This document shows positions 18,431 to 27,241 of a stretch of 64,000 nt of DNA, piece by piece. The translations under genes and the position numbers were made by a program. The notes under the pieces are model-generated. The model was not told the origin of the DNA. It did not search any database and was given only the letters and a program-made list of their open reading frames with translations. Origin of the DNA: Flavobacterium sp. Root901. Its GTDB lineage: Bacteria > Bacteroidota > Bacteroidia > Flavobacteriales > Flavobacteriaceae. Position 1 is the first letter of the stretch, and every line of letters begins with the position of its first letter. Location: contig NZ_LMJB01000005.1 of the NCBI RefSeq assembly GCF_001429765.1, positions 795,497 to 859,496 of the forward strand, written 5' to 3'.

Positions 18431-18997
18431 ATGGGAAAAATATACTTTATTATGATCCTCTTATTCAGTATGATGTGCACTGCGCAAACTACTATTAAAG
18501 AGGAATTGTCTATTAAAGACGGAGATTCAATTCGTACTACAAAAATCAGATTTGGGAATGACCTCGTAACTGTAACCAGTACTCCTGAGTGGAAATTTGC
18601 TCTGCTTGAAGGTGTTCCGGTTGCTTCATCGAGCGGAGTGATTTTAAAAATTTCCTCAGTGGCCGATAAAATTATTTATACGGATGAGGTTTGCGAGTAT
18701 TATATCCACAATGAATGCAACCCTGCGATTGATAAATGTTTTTATGAGAAAATTGACAATCGTACTACCTTGTTTCATAGACGTTATAATGTTGATGATC
18801 CAAGATATTATTACCGAATTACAAATGTTCTGCCAAAACACGTGGTTCTTTTAGAATGGTATGCCGATATTCCGGTAGATGGAAATGAATACGATACCAA
18901 GTTAAAACTGGATTATTATGCCGAATATTTAGAACGGAACAACATTGAAATTTCTCAGAATTATTTTGCTAAAACAACGCCGGCTAAAAAGAAATAA
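18431..18997 (+). CDS. Secreted protein of unknown function
   Basis: 188 residues, not recognised. The signal peptide MGKIYFIMILLFSMMCTAQ directs it to the periplasm or outside. The mature part has charged beta-rich stretches, three Cys in a short span (EYYIHNECNPAIDKCFYEK, preceded by DEVCEYY) that may form disulphides, and a Lys-rich tail (TTPAKKK). It has its own -7 box and a terminator at 19010-19042, so it is a single-gene unit. Confidence 0.65.
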   Translation: MGKIYFIMILLFSMMCTAQTTIKEELSIKDGDSIRTTKIRFGNDLVTVTSTPEWKFALLEGVPVASSSGVILKISSVADKIIYTDEVCEYYIHNECNPAIDKCFYEKIDNRTTLFHRRYNVDDPRYYYRITNVLPKHVVLLEWYADIPVDGNEYDTKLKLDYYAEYLERNNIEISQNYFAKTTPAKKK

Positions 18998-19009
18998 ATT
19001 TATAAATAC

Positions 19010-19042
19010 AAAAAGCCCCATACACCAAATATGAGGCTTTTT
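19010..19042 (+). terminator. Terminator after the secreted unknown
   Basis: AAAAAGCC (19010-19017) pairs with GGCTTTTT (19035-19042). The loop is rather large (17 bases). Confidence 0.6.
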
Positions 19043-19170
19043 GAGTTTTAATAAGTATGATTTTTTATTTTGAAAATTCTGCTTAATAGAAAATTAGATA
19101 AGTGGCTCCATAAGAGTTTGGATGCTTATTGGATAACAAATTATAGAACATCATAGGGAAAATAAAAAGA

Positions 19171-19202
19171 CCCAAGCAGGTGATAATTCGATTCCGCTTG
19201 GG
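19171..19202 (-). terminator. Terminator for the leftward tail-fibre-like gene
   Basis: CCCAAGC (19171-19177) pairs with GCTTGGG (19196-19202). Read on the minus strand it is followed by TCTTTTTATTTT. It lies about 85 bases past the stop at 19288. Confidence 0.6.
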
Positions 19203-19287
19203 CTTCAACTTATTTATAAATACGTTCCTTAGATGTGATTTTATACTTTTCTAAAGAACTTAAAAACTGTGACTGAAAATAATAAAC

Positions 19288-20445
19288 CTATGGTAGTATA
19301 GTATAATTTATGTATGAATTGACAGGAGGTGCTGTGCTATACAGAACTGTAAATCCAGAACCTGCCGTACGCGTTCCTACTGCAAGACTAACAATACTTC
19401 CATTTGAAGGAGTTTCGTAAGTAAGCATTATAACGGCGTTTGAAGTAACATTTACATCATTAATTACCTGAGATGCTGTGTTGGTACAGGAGACACGCCC
19501 TTTGATAATAGGCATTTTGCGCACAACACCTGTATTGTCTACAGTCAGCATTTGATCTGATGAAGTACCAGTTTGTAATCCGTTTAATTTAATTGGATTT
19601 GCAGCAGCAGAAACTTCCAGCGCAGTAGATGGAGTAATGGTTCCAATACCAATACGATTGTTAATAGCATCTACGTAAAGATGGTAAGATCCGGTACCAT
19701 TTTGAGCCAGACCATAATTTAGCGCGTCAGTTTGCATAGATTTTAAAACAAAAGAACTTTTTCCGCCAGTACCAGTATTATCGTATGGTTTTCCAAAGAA
19801 CCACTCTCTTCTTGATCCATTGTCCTGCCCATCAAGCATATACATTCCACTGCCCTGAGCTCCTCCCCAGTCAACCTGCTGGTTTTCAAATATAAGGCGC
19901 CCTGAAGTGTAGTTAACCCTGTTGCTGATAATATGAATGTCATTCACTACATCAAGTGCGTAATTAGGTGTAGAACCATAACCACCACTATTTGAAGGCA
20001 GTCCTATACCTACATACCCATTACCGTTAATGCGGACTCTCTCTATATTATTTGTTCTAAAAACCAGATCGTTCGAATCAGTAGTTCCAAGAAAATTTGT
20101 AGAAGAATTTGTTCCCGGGTTTCCTTTTACGCCCCAATAGTAAGGAGTAAATGCTGAAGCGGAAATCATTTTTAAAACGCCTGTAGATGCATCTGTAACA
20201 AGCACATTGTCAGTTCCCAAACCTGTTTGTAGTCCGGAGAAGCCAAGTGTAAAGGTGTCTGTTGTTGTTAAAACGGAACGTTTTGTTAAAGCACCGCCCA
20301 GCTGAATATATCCGTTAACAGTACTCAATCCATTGTTTACATAAGGATTAATAGTTACTTTTTCTCCGTTTGGAGTCACTACTGTTTTAGTTTGTGCACA
20401 CATCAATCCGCAATTTATTAATAGCAAGAATGCAATCTTTTTCAT
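19288..20445 (-). CDS. Secreted tail-fibre-like repeat protein
   Basis: 385 residues with signal peptide ending in GLMCAQ. The body has repeats typical of Bacteroidota secreted proteins that resemble phage tail fibres: NIERVRINGNGYVGIG, NNRIGIGTITPSTALEVSAA and the twin GLQTGLGTDNVLVTDASTG / GLQTGTSSDQMLTVDNTG. A short C-terminal beta domain follows (about residues 315-385). No C-terminal chaperone or peptidase domain and no clear T9SS sorting signal was seen. It is probably surface-exposed; its role is unknown. It is transcribed alone. Confidence 0.7.
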   Translation of the reverse strand: MKKIAFLLLINCGLMCAQTKTVVTPNGEKVTINPYVNNGLSTVNGYIQLGGALTKRSVLTTTDTFTLGFSGLQTGLGTDNVLVTDASTGVLKMISASAFTPYYWGVKGNPGTNSSTNFLGTTDSNDLVFRTNNIERVRINGNGYVGIGLPSNSGGYGSTPNYALDVVNDIHIISNRVNYTSGRLIFENQQVDWGGAQGSGMYMLDGQDNGSRREWFFGKPYDNTGTGGKSSFVLKSMQTDALNYGLAQNGTGSYHLYVDAINNRIGIGTITPSTALEVSAAANPIKLNGLQTGTSSDQMLTVDNTGVVRKMPIIKGRVSCTNTASQVINDVNVTSNAVIMLTYETPSNGSIVSLAVGTRTAGSGFTVLYSTAPPVNSYINYTILP

Positions 20446-20648
20446 AATACAATTATTTGAGTAGAATTAAATTTCAACAGGCAAAATTATTCTGAAGTTT
20501 TGCATTCAATTGCCTTCAAAAGTTTTTAAATTATCAAATTAAGGTGGGTTTGTAAGAAAAAGGTGTTTTTGTTGTTGTAATTCAGTGAGTTACTAAAGTG
20601 AAAATGCACTAAATATGTTTTTTTCTTCCGCAGTAATACGCAAAAAAA

Positions 20649-20682
20649 AGCTTCATAAAGAATTATATTCTTTTATGAAGCT
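20649..20682 (-). terminator. Terminator of the feo operon
   Basis: AAGCTTCATAAAGAA (20649 on) pairs with TTCTTTTATGAAGCTT with one bulge. On the minus strand it ends in a run of eight T. Confidence 0.8.
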
Positions 20683-20707
20683 TAAAAATTAGAATCTTAA
20701 GTGTAAC

Positions 20708-20830
20708 TTAAGAACATCCACAGCTGCCGTCGCCGCAGTCTTTTTTCTTTTTAGATTTAAAAAAGAACTTTTTGATCAGAAAAGCAACAGCAAATCCTAA
20801 TATGGCGAAAGCTATAATTTCTTGTATCAT
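20708..20830 (-). CDS. FeoB-associated cysteine-rich membrane protein
   Basis: 40 residues, starting at the ATG at 20828-20830; longer frames that run into feoB are less likely. One membrane helix (IIAFAILGFAVAFLIKKFFF) is followed by a Lys-rich stretch and a Cys-rich tail (DCGDGSCGCS). This fits the small FeoB-associated Cys-rich proteins found after feoB, playing a part comparable to FeoC in other bacteria. It begins 5 bases after the feoB stop and is followed by the operon terminator. The Cys tail may handle Fe2+ or bind an Fe-S cluster; that is inference. Confidence 0.88.
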   Translation of the reverse strand: MIQEIIAFAILGFAVAFLIKKFFFKSKKKKDCGDGSCGCS

Positions 20831-20835
20831 GGTAT

Positions 20836-22935
20836 TTATTTTAAAATTTGGTAGGCAATCAATGCCGTTATATAAGCCAGGCCACTCATGAAAATCAATT
20901 GCATTGCAGGCCATTTCCATGAATTGGTTTCTTTTTTGGTAATAGCAAGTGTACTGGCGCACTGCATCGCAAAAGCGTAAAATAACAATAAAGATATTCC
21001 AGTGGCAAAATTAAATATCTTTTCACCGGTTGAAGGATTTACTTCTGCCTGCATCTTACTTTTTATAGTTGCTTCATTATCACTGTCTCCAACACTGTAA
21101 ATAGTAGCTAATGTTCCAACAAAAACCTCACGTGCCGCAAAAGAGCTAATAAGCGCAATTCCGATTTTCCAGTCGTAACCTAAAGGCGAAATGACCGGTT
21201 CGATAGCGCGCCCCATTAATCCAATATAAGAGTTCTCTAATTTTTGAGAAGCGATTTCGTTTTCCAGCTGAATTTCTGACAATTGTTTTCCGGCTGTTCT
21301 TTCTTTAACGATAGTCTCAGCTTCATTAAAATCTTTTCCGGGTCCGTAAGAGGCCAAAAACCATAAAATAACAGATATTGCCAGGATGATTTTACCTGCA
21401 CCAACAATAAATGCTTTTGTTTTCTCTACAACATTGATTCCGACATTTTTAAAAAGTGGCAACTTATAGCTTGGCATTTCGACAACGAAATACGTTTTGG
21501 TATCTAATTTTAATACTTTATTTAAAATATAAGCAGATAAGATGGCGGTTCCAAAACCTAAAACATACAGGAACATTAATGTTAATCCCTGTAGATTTAA
21601 AATTCCTAAAACGCGTTTACTCGGAATTACTAATGAAATAATAATGGCATAAACCGGTAGCCGGGCAGAACAAGTCGTAAAGGGTGTAACCAAAATAGTA
21701 ATAAGTCTTTCTTTCCAGTTTTCGATATTTCGTGTTGCCATAATTGCCGGAATTGCGCAGGCAGTTCCTGAAATCAAAGGCACGACGCTTTTTCCCGAAA
21801 GCCCGAATCTGCGCATAATTTTATCCATGAGAAAAACAACACGGCTCATATAACCGCTTTCTTCCAGAATAGAAATAAAGAGAAACAAAAAGGCAATTTG
21901 CGGAATGAAAATAATGACCCCGCCAATTCCCGGAATAATTCCCTGAGAAAGTAAATCAGTCAGGATACCGCTTGGAAGTTCTGCAGCAGCCCAGCTGCTC
22001 AATGCCGCAAAAGTGCTGTCAATGAAATCCATAGGAATTGTCGACCAGCTAAAAATGGACTGAAAAATTAAAAACAGAATTGCTAAGAAAATTACATAAC
22101 CCCAAACCTTGTGTGTTAAAACGCGGTCCAGTCTTGCCCTGATATCTTTTGCAGATGAGGCATCAATTTTTAATCCGTCTTTTAAAACATTATTAATGAA
22201 CTGATAACGCTTTATAGTTTCTTTTTGCTGAAGTCGTTTTAACTCTGAATGGGATTTGGTAAAAACATTACGGATTTCATTTCGGTCTAAATTGGAGAAA
22301 TTGATATCTTGTGTAATAACCAGCCATAATTTGTACAACAACTGGTTTGGAAATAATTGCTGTAAAGAATTAAAATAATCAGGATCTATATCAAATGTAT
22401 TCAAACAAGCTTCATGCTGAATGGTTTTATAAGAAACAATTAAGTTTTTCAGTTCTTCAATTCCGGTACCTTTTCTGGAACTGATTAAGGCAATTTTAGT
22501 TTTTAGCTTTTCTTCAAGAAGCGGAATATCCAGAGTTATTCCTTTAGTTTCCATACGATCAGCCATATTAATAACCAAAATCGTCGGAATTTCGAGATCT
22601 TTGATCTGCGTGTAAATCAGTAAATTTCTTTTCAGGTTTTCAACATCAGTTACAACTACTGCAACATCAGGATATAATTTGTCGTTTTTGTTAAGCAAAA
22701 GTTCAATCACCACACTTTCGTCCATAGAACTGGCGTTCAGACTATATGTGCCGGGTAAATCTAAAATATTGGCTTTTATTCCATGTGGAAGTTTACAAAA
22801 TCCTATTTTTTTCTCTACAGTAATTCCAGGATAATTCCCTACCTGCTGATTAAGTCCTGTAAGCTGGTTGAAAACAGAAGTTTTTCCTGTATTAGGATTC
22901 CCGATAAGGGCAACATTAATATTCTCAACGCTCAT
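20836..22935 (-). CDS. feoB: Ferrous iron transporter B
   Basis: 699 residues. The N-terminal G domain carries GNPNTGKTSVFNQLTG (G1), DLPGTYSL (G3) and INMADRME (G4, NMAD variant). The membrane part follows, with GGVIIFIPQIAFLFLFISIL, the Cys/gating motif SGTACAIPAIMATR and the second gate segment PFTTCSARLPVYA. It imports Fe2+ across the inner membrane. Its start overlaps the feoA stop by one base, so the genes are translationally coupled. It is followed by the Cys-rich peptide gene. Sure call. Confidence 0.97.
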   Translation of the reverse strand: MSVENINVALIGNPNTGKTSVFNQLTGLNQQVGNYPGITVEKKIGFCKLPHGIKANILDLPGTYSLNASSMDESVVIELLLNKNDKLYPDVAVVVTDVENLKRNLLIYTQIKDLEIPTILVINMADRMETKGITLDIPLLEEKLKTKIALISSRKGTGIEELKNLIVSYKTIQHEACLNTFDIDPDYFNSLQQLFPNQLLYKLWLVITQDINFSNLDRNEIRNVFTKSHSELKRLQQKETIKRYQFINNVLKDGLKIDASSAKDIRARLDRVLTHKVWGYVIFLAILFLIFQSIFSWSTIPMDFIDSTFAALSSWAAAELPSGILTDLLSQGIIPGIGGVIIFIPQIAFLFLFISILEESGYMSRVVFLMDKIMRRFGLSGKSVVPLISGTACAIPAIMATRNIENWKERLITILVTPFTTCSARLPVYAIIISLVIPSKRVLGILNLQGLTLMFLYVLGFGTAILSAYILNKVLKLDTKTYFVVEMPSYKLPLFKNVGINVVEKTKAFIVGAGKIILAISVILWFLASYGPGKDFNEAETIVKERTAGKQLSEIQLENEIASQKLENSYIGLMGRAIEPVISPLGYDWKIGIALISSFAAREVFVGTLATIYSVGDSDNEATIKSKMQAEVNPSTGEKIFNFATGISLLLFYAFAMQCASTLAITKKETNSWKWPAMQLIFMSGLAYITALIAYQILK

Positions 22936-23174
22936 TACAAATTGTTTTGGATAAGTTCTACTTCAATTTCACGAGCGGTTTCAATACGAATGGCCACATG
23001 AGAACCGTTAATGTCTAAATACAAAGGATCTCCAAAAGGAGCAATCTGCAGTAATTGTACCTGACTGCCCGGCAAACAACCCATTTCTAATAATTTAAGA
23101 GGAATAAGTTCGATATCAAAATCCTTGATAATGGCTTTCTCGCCTTTTTTTAGAGTATGAATTGTATCTTGCAA
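22935..23174 (-). CDS. feoA: Ferrous iron transport protein A
   Basis: 79 residues, an SH3-like FeoA domain: IELIPLKLLEMGCLPGSQVQ is preceded by KGEKAIIKDFD and followed by GDPLYLDINGSHVAIRIETA. It is a cytoplasmic partner of FeoB. It is the first gene of the feoA-feoB-Cys-rich operon. A -7 box lies at 23201-23208, with a repeated ATTTAGATTG motif between box and start. Confidence 0.94.
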   Translation of the reverse strand: MQDTIHTLKKGEKAIIKDFDIELIPLKLLEMGCLPGSQVQLLQIAPFGDPLYLDINGSHVAIRIETAREIEVELIQNNL

Positions 23175-23179
23175 AGCTT

Positions 23180-23208
23180 ATTTAGATTGAATTTAGATTG
23201 CAAAAATA
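23180..23208 (-). promoter_or_regulatory. feoA promoter box with an adjacent tandem repeat
   Basis: On the minus strand TATTTTTG (23208-23201) fits TAnnTTTG. Just downstream of it are two abutting copies of ATTTAGATTG (plus-strand 23180-23189 and 23191-23200). A repressor bound there would cover the transcription start, so iron-dependent control is plausible. It is not the 6-4-6 palindrome seen at the Nramp gene. Confidence 0.45.
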
Positions 23209-23276
23209 GGCAATTATTCTATATATAAAATCATTTAACACATATACAAATGCTAAATGTTTCTAAAAAAGACTTT

Positions 23277-23942
23277 TTATTCTTTACAAAGAAAATCAAT
23301 GTCTTCCAGAAGGCGTTTGATTTCCTCTTTATTTGTTCCGTCATAAAAACCGCGAACACGGCGTTTTTGATCTACCAAAACAAAATTTTCCGTATGAACC
23401 ATATCATACAGCTGATCCGGGCGGCCAAGTTTTACAGCTAGGTACGATTTTCTGGCCATAGTATAAATCTCTTTTTTATCTCCGGTAACCAGATTCCATT
23501 TGCTGTCAACAACTCCGTATTTTACGGCATACGCTTTTAAAACAGAAACACTGTCAACTTCTGGAAAAACAGTATGGGAAAGCAGCATAACTTTTGGATT
23601 ATTTAAAACAGCCTTTTGAACATCAACAAGATTCGTCGACATTTTTGGACAAATTGAGCCACAGGTTGTAAAAAAGAAATCGGCAACATAAATTTTTCCT
23701 TCGTAATTTTTTTGGGTAATGGTATCGCCATTTTGGTTTATAAACGAAAAATCGGCAATAGTATGGTATTTACTTTTGTATTGAATCGTACTGTCTACCA
23801 ATTCAGGATTTACATCAGCAGGATTGTAAATTGGCAGTGTTTTTTGCGGCTTTAAAGCAGAATAAAATAAAGATATAGTAACTACAGAAAAAACAATTAA
23901 TACAAGGAAGAATTTGCGGTATTTATAAAGAAACGATTTCAT
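23277..23942 (-). CDS. SCO1/SenC family protein
   Basis: 221 residues from the ATG at 23942; a TTG six codons upstream is less likely because the membrane anchor follows closely (FFLVLIVFSVVTISLFYSAL). The thioredoxin-like domain has the copper-binding CxxxC (TTCGSICPKM) and the distal His (LLSHTVFPEVD). SCO proteins deliver copper to cytochrome c oxidase or act as thiol reductases. No oxidase genes are near. It is convergent with the feo operon's upstream region and divergent from the M13 peptidase gene. Confidence 0.92.
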   Translation of the reverse strand: MKSFLYKYRKFFLVLIVFSVVTISLFYSALKPQKTLPIYNPADVNPELVDSTIQYKSKYHTIADFSFINQNGDTITQKNYEGKIYVADFFFTTCGSICPKMSTNLVDVQKAVLNNPKVMLLSHTVFPEVDSVSVLKAYAVKYGVVDSKWNLVTGDKKEIYTMARKSYLAVKLGRPDQLYDMVHTENFVLVDQKRRVRGFYDGTNKEEIKRLLEDIDFLCKE

Positions 23943-24177
23943 AAAAATAATTTGGCGCAAAAGTACAAAAAGAGCATTTTAAATGTCACAATTATAACGC
24001 TTTTTAACAACGCAGGTTTTTTGATAATCAGCAGGCTGCACGGATGAACAGGTTTTTATTTGAGCTTTTTTAAATAAATTTTGCGATTTTGTCCCTTTGC
24101 AGCATAAAAATAATTCAAAGAAATAATCCTTACATATTATTGGAAAAATTTTAACATAGAGTTACAAATTTTAACGA

Positions 24178-24185
24178 TATGTTTG
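24178..24185 (+). promoter_or_regulatory. -7 promoter box of the M13 peptidase gene
   Basis: TATGTTTG fits TAnnTTTG and is 25 bases before the ATG at 24211. Confidence 0.5.
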
Positions 24186-24210
24186 TATACACACTCGAAA
24201 CCTATTAAAA

Positions 24211-26268
24211 ATGAAAAAACAACTAAGTAAACCTTTGTTTTGTGCTTTTTCTGTAATGCTGTCATTTACAGCAGTTGATGCGCAAAATACTCCAAAAGAG
24301 CCTGGTATTAATGTATCGTACATGAATACTAAAATTAGTCCAAGCCAGGATTTTTTCCAATATGTAAACGGAACATGGCTGAATGAAACAGAGATTCCAA
24401 GTGACCGTACAACTTGGGGAAGTTTTAATGAACTAATCAAAAAAACAGACAAAGATGTAACGTCTATTTTAAAAGATGCATCAAAAAATCCACAGTACAA
24501 ATCAAATACAGATCAGGGAAAAGCTGTTAACTTGTTCCTTACTGTTTTAGATACTGTTGGAAGAAACAAAGCAGGAATTTCTCCTTTAAAACCGTATTTA
24601 AAAAAGATTGACGCCATTAAAAATGTTGCAGATCTTCAAAAATATCTGGTAGAAATGGAACCGGAAGGCGGTTCTGGCTTTTTCGGAATTTATATTGGAG
24701 CCGATGATAAAAACAGTTCTAAAAATTCTGTGAGTCTGGCCGTAAGCCAGTTAGGATTGCCAGACAAAGACTATTATATATCTGAAGATAAAGATTCTAA
24801 AGAAAAACGTGCAAAATATGAATTGCATGTTGCAAGAATGCTTGAGTTTATTGGAGAATCTCCGGCAAAGGCAAAACAAAGCGCAGCAGAGATTTTAGCT
24901 TTTGAGACAGAATTATCTAAACCAAGATTTAATCGCGTTGAAAGCAGAGACAGCCGTTTGCAATATAACCCAATGACAGTTACTGAACTTCAAAAGTTAA
25001 CTCCTGCTATTAATTGGGACAGTTATTTTACCGGAATTGGTCTGGCAAAATTAGATACGGTTATTGTTACTGAGCCAAAATACATGACAGCTTTGCAAAC
25101 TGTATTTTCTGAAAATAAAGTAGCGGTTTGGAAAGAATATTTGAAATGGGATTTATTAAATACAGCCTCTTCAAAACTAACAACTGATATTGAAACAGCC
25201 AGTTTTGATTTTTACAGCAAAACTTTAAGAGGCGCAATTAAACAATTACCTCGTGAAGAAAAAGCTTTGCAGGTTGTAAACAGAGGTATTGGTGAAGCTC
25301 TTGGAAAATTATATGTAGAAAAAGTATTTCCTGCTGAAGCAAAAACCAAAGCGCTGGACATGATTCATAATGTTATTACGGCGTATCAAAACCGTATTAA
25401 TAATTTAACATGGATGTCTAAAGACACAAAAGCAAAAGCAATCGAAAAACTGAATAAGATAACTATTAAAGTGGGTTATCCTGATAAATGGAAAGATTAT
25501 TCGGCACTTGAAATTAAAAGCATTGCAGACGGCGGAAGTTATTTTGAAAATTCAAAAAATTTATCAAAATGGAGGTTTAAGAAAAATATTGAAAAACTGA
25601 AAAAGCCGGTTGATAAAACAGAGTGGGGAATGTCGCCGCAAACTGTAAATGCGTATTACAACCCGTCGTATAATGAAATCGTATTTCCGGCAGCAATTTT
25701 ACAGCCGCCATTCTACAATTATCAGGCAGATGAAGCTGTAAATTATGGTGGAATCGGAGCGGTAATTGGTCATGAAATTTCACATGGTTTTGATGATTCC
25801 GGAGCAAGATACAATGCAGAAGGAAATCTGGTTGACTGGTGGACACCGCAGGATTTGGAGCAGTTCACAAAATTAGGTTCTGAATTGGCAGATCAGTACA
25901 GCGCACTGGAGCCATTACCAGGAATTCATGTTGACGGGAAATTTACTTTAGGAGAAAACATTGGAGATTTAGGCGGAATTAACGCTGCTTATGATGGTTT
26001 GCAATTATATTTAAAAGCGCACGGAAATCCGGGATTAATCGACGGATTTACTCCGGAACAGCGTTTCTTTATTTCCTGGGCAACGGTATGGAGAACTAAA
26101 AGCAGAGATGAAGCGATTAAAAATCAGGTAAAAACAGATCCGCATTCGCCGGGAATGTACAGAGCTTATGTTCCAATTCAAAATGTGGATGCTTTTTATG
26201 AAGCTTTCAAAATTAAAGATGGAGACAAAATGTTTGTAAGTCCGGAAAAACGAGTTAAAATCTGGTAA
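24211..26268 (+). CDS. M13 family (neprilysin-like) metallopeptidase
   Basis: 685 residues. The signal peptide ends in AVDAQ. The family start NTKISPSQDFFQYVNGTWL is present, as is the substrate-binding NAYYNPSYNEIVFPAAILQ. The zinc site HExxH is in GHEISHGFDD, with the third ligand Glu in LGENIGDLGG. The C-terminus ends in RVKIW, as in most members. It is a secreted or periplasmic zinc endopeptidase. It is closed off by a strong hairpin terminator at 26281. Confidence 0.95.
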   Translation: MKKQLSKPLFCAFSVMLSFTAVDAQNTPKEPGINVSYMNTKISPSQDFFQYVNGTWLNETEIPSDRTTWGSFNELIKKTDKDVTSILKDASKNPQYKSNTDQGKAVNLFLTVLDTVGRNKAGISPLKPYLKKIDAIKNVADLQKYLVEMEPEGGSGFFGIYIGADDKNSSKNSVSLAVSQLGLPDKDYYISEDKDSKEKRAKYELHVARMLEFIGESPAKAKQSAAEILAFETELSKPRFNRVESRDSRLQYNPMTVTELQKLTPAINWDSYFTGIGLAKLDTVIVTEPKYMTALQTVFSENKVAVWKEYLKWDLLNTASSKLTTDIETASFDFYSKTLRGAIKQLPREEKALQVVNRGIGEALGKLYVEKVFPAEAKTKALDMIHNVITAYQNRINNLTWMSKDTKAKAIEKLNKITIKVGYPDKWKDYSALEIKSIADGGSYFENSKNLSKWRFKKNIEKLKKPVDKTEWGMSPQTVNAYYNPSYNEIVFPAAILQPPFYNYQADEAVNYGGIGAVIGHEISHGFDDSGARYNAEGNLVDWWTPQDLEQFTKLGSELADQYSALEPLPGIHVDGKFTLGENIGDLGGINAAYDGLQLYLKAHGNPGLIDGFTPEQRFFISWATVWRTKSRDEAIKNQVKTDPHSPGMYRAYVPIQNVDAFYEAFKIKDGDKMFVSPEKRVKIW

Positions 26269-26280
26269 AACTATAAATAG

Positions 26281-26310
26281 AAACGGCGCTGATTTCAGCG
26301 CCGTTTTTTT
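26281..26310 (+). terminator. Strong terminator after the M13 gene, usable in both directions
   Basis: AAACGGCGCTG pairs with CAGCGCCGTTT around a 4-base loop and is followed by T7. It lies between two convergent genes and may serve both. Confidence 0.9.
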
Positions 26311-26315
26311 ATATC

Positions 26316-26765
26316 TTATTGAATAGAAATGAATATGTCTACTTCTGCATTTTTCTGATCCTGAGCTTTTTCTCCATAAACTTCAAAATCATAAGTGAAG
26401 CTTCGGTTTAAATCTGAATTCCAAATTTTCAGCCATTCCTTATAAACAACTCCATCTGAAAGGTCACCTTTTGCAGTAAATTTTTCATATTGATCACCTT
26501 CAATTGTTATGCCTGTAAAGCCTTCCGGAATCAAATCTAAATTTTCTGCTACACAGCCCAAAATAGTAGTATACGGTTTAGTATGATCTTTTTCGTAATC
26601 GGTATAAACGCAGATTATATCGTTACTTAATTTGTTTTCAATCTTTTCTGCGATTCCTTCTGCGAAAAATTTGTTCCAGAGCGCAGGAATATCCTGTCCC
26701 GATTGTCCATTTTCGTTAGTAGTTCTAACTGAGATTCCAATAATGCTAAACTTTTGAATGTTCAT
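26316..26765 (-). CDS. GyrI-like / AraC effector-binding domain protein
   Basis: 149 residues, one stand-alone small-molecule-binding domain. The phrases IGISVRTTNENGQSGQDIPA, WNKFFAEGIAEKI, CVYTDYEKDHTKPYTTILGC and YKEWLKIW fit the Bacteroidota branch of the GyrI-like / SOUL-type domain. It is not joined to a DNA-binding domain. It probably binds a hydrophobic or cationic ligand. It may be transcribed alone, just downstream of the cytochrome c gene in the same direction. Confidence 0.82.
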   Translation of the reverse strand: MNIQKFSIIGISVRTTNENGQSGQDIPALWNKFFAEGIAEKIENKLSNDIICVYTDYEKDHTKPYTTILGCVAENLDLIPEGFTGITIEGDQYEKFTAKGDLSDGVVYKEWLKIWNSDLNRSFTYDFEVYGEKAQDQKNAEVDIFISIQ

Positions 26766-26838
26766 TTTTACTTAAAATTTTAAATTTAAGTCCAAATTTA
26801 GAATCAGGTAGTGACAAAGGTATGTCAGCAGTAAAATA

Positions 26839-27240
26839 TTACTTGCTTAAATGACTGTAAATGTAAGTTTCAATTGCTTTTAATTCTTCATCAGACATTG
26901 CTTTGGTTATCCCAAAATTAGTCTGCATTACTGAAAACTGACTTGGGTCTACAATTGGATCCGCATTTCCTTTTAAGAAAGTGGGAATGTCTCCTTTTTT
27001 GTCTTTATAGATTTGGGCAATTTCCTTAATACTCGGCCCTATAATTTTTTGATCAGGCTGATGGCATGAAGTACAATTTCCTCTTCCTTCAAAAATTTCT
27101 TTTCCTAAAGCTTCAGGTGTTGCAGCTTTCGCCGATTCTCCTTCTGAATACGATTCTGTAGTTGGATTTGTGTTTTCTGAAACTTCTTTTTTACATGATG
27201 CAAATGCTAAAACAGCAAATAGGAATATTACCTTTTTCAT
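26839..27240 (-). CDS. Cytochrome c lipoprotein
   Basis: 133 residues. The lipoprotein signal ends in FASC. After a Glu/Ser-rich linker comes a monoheme class I cytochrome c domain: NCTSCHQPDQKIIGPSIKEI carries the heme-binding CxxCH, and the distal Met is probably in PSQFSVMQTNFG. It starts one base after the hemB stop, so it is the last gene of the leftward heme operon. Linking a heme protein to heme synthesis makes sense. It should transfer electrons in the periplasm. Confidence 0.9.
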   Translation of the reverse strand: MKKVIFLFAVLAFASCKKEVSENTNPTTESYSEGESAKAATPEALGKEIFEGRGNCTSCHQPDQKIIGPSIKEIAQIYKDKKGDIPTFLKGNADPIVDPSQFSVMQTNFGITKAMSDEELKAIETYIYSHLSK

Positions 27241-27241
27241 A

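Noticed and set aside
20831..20962. Longer version of the FeoB-associated Cys-rich peptide overlapping feoB
   Set aside because: The extra residues come from feoB read in another frame; the 40-residue form starts right after the feoB stop.
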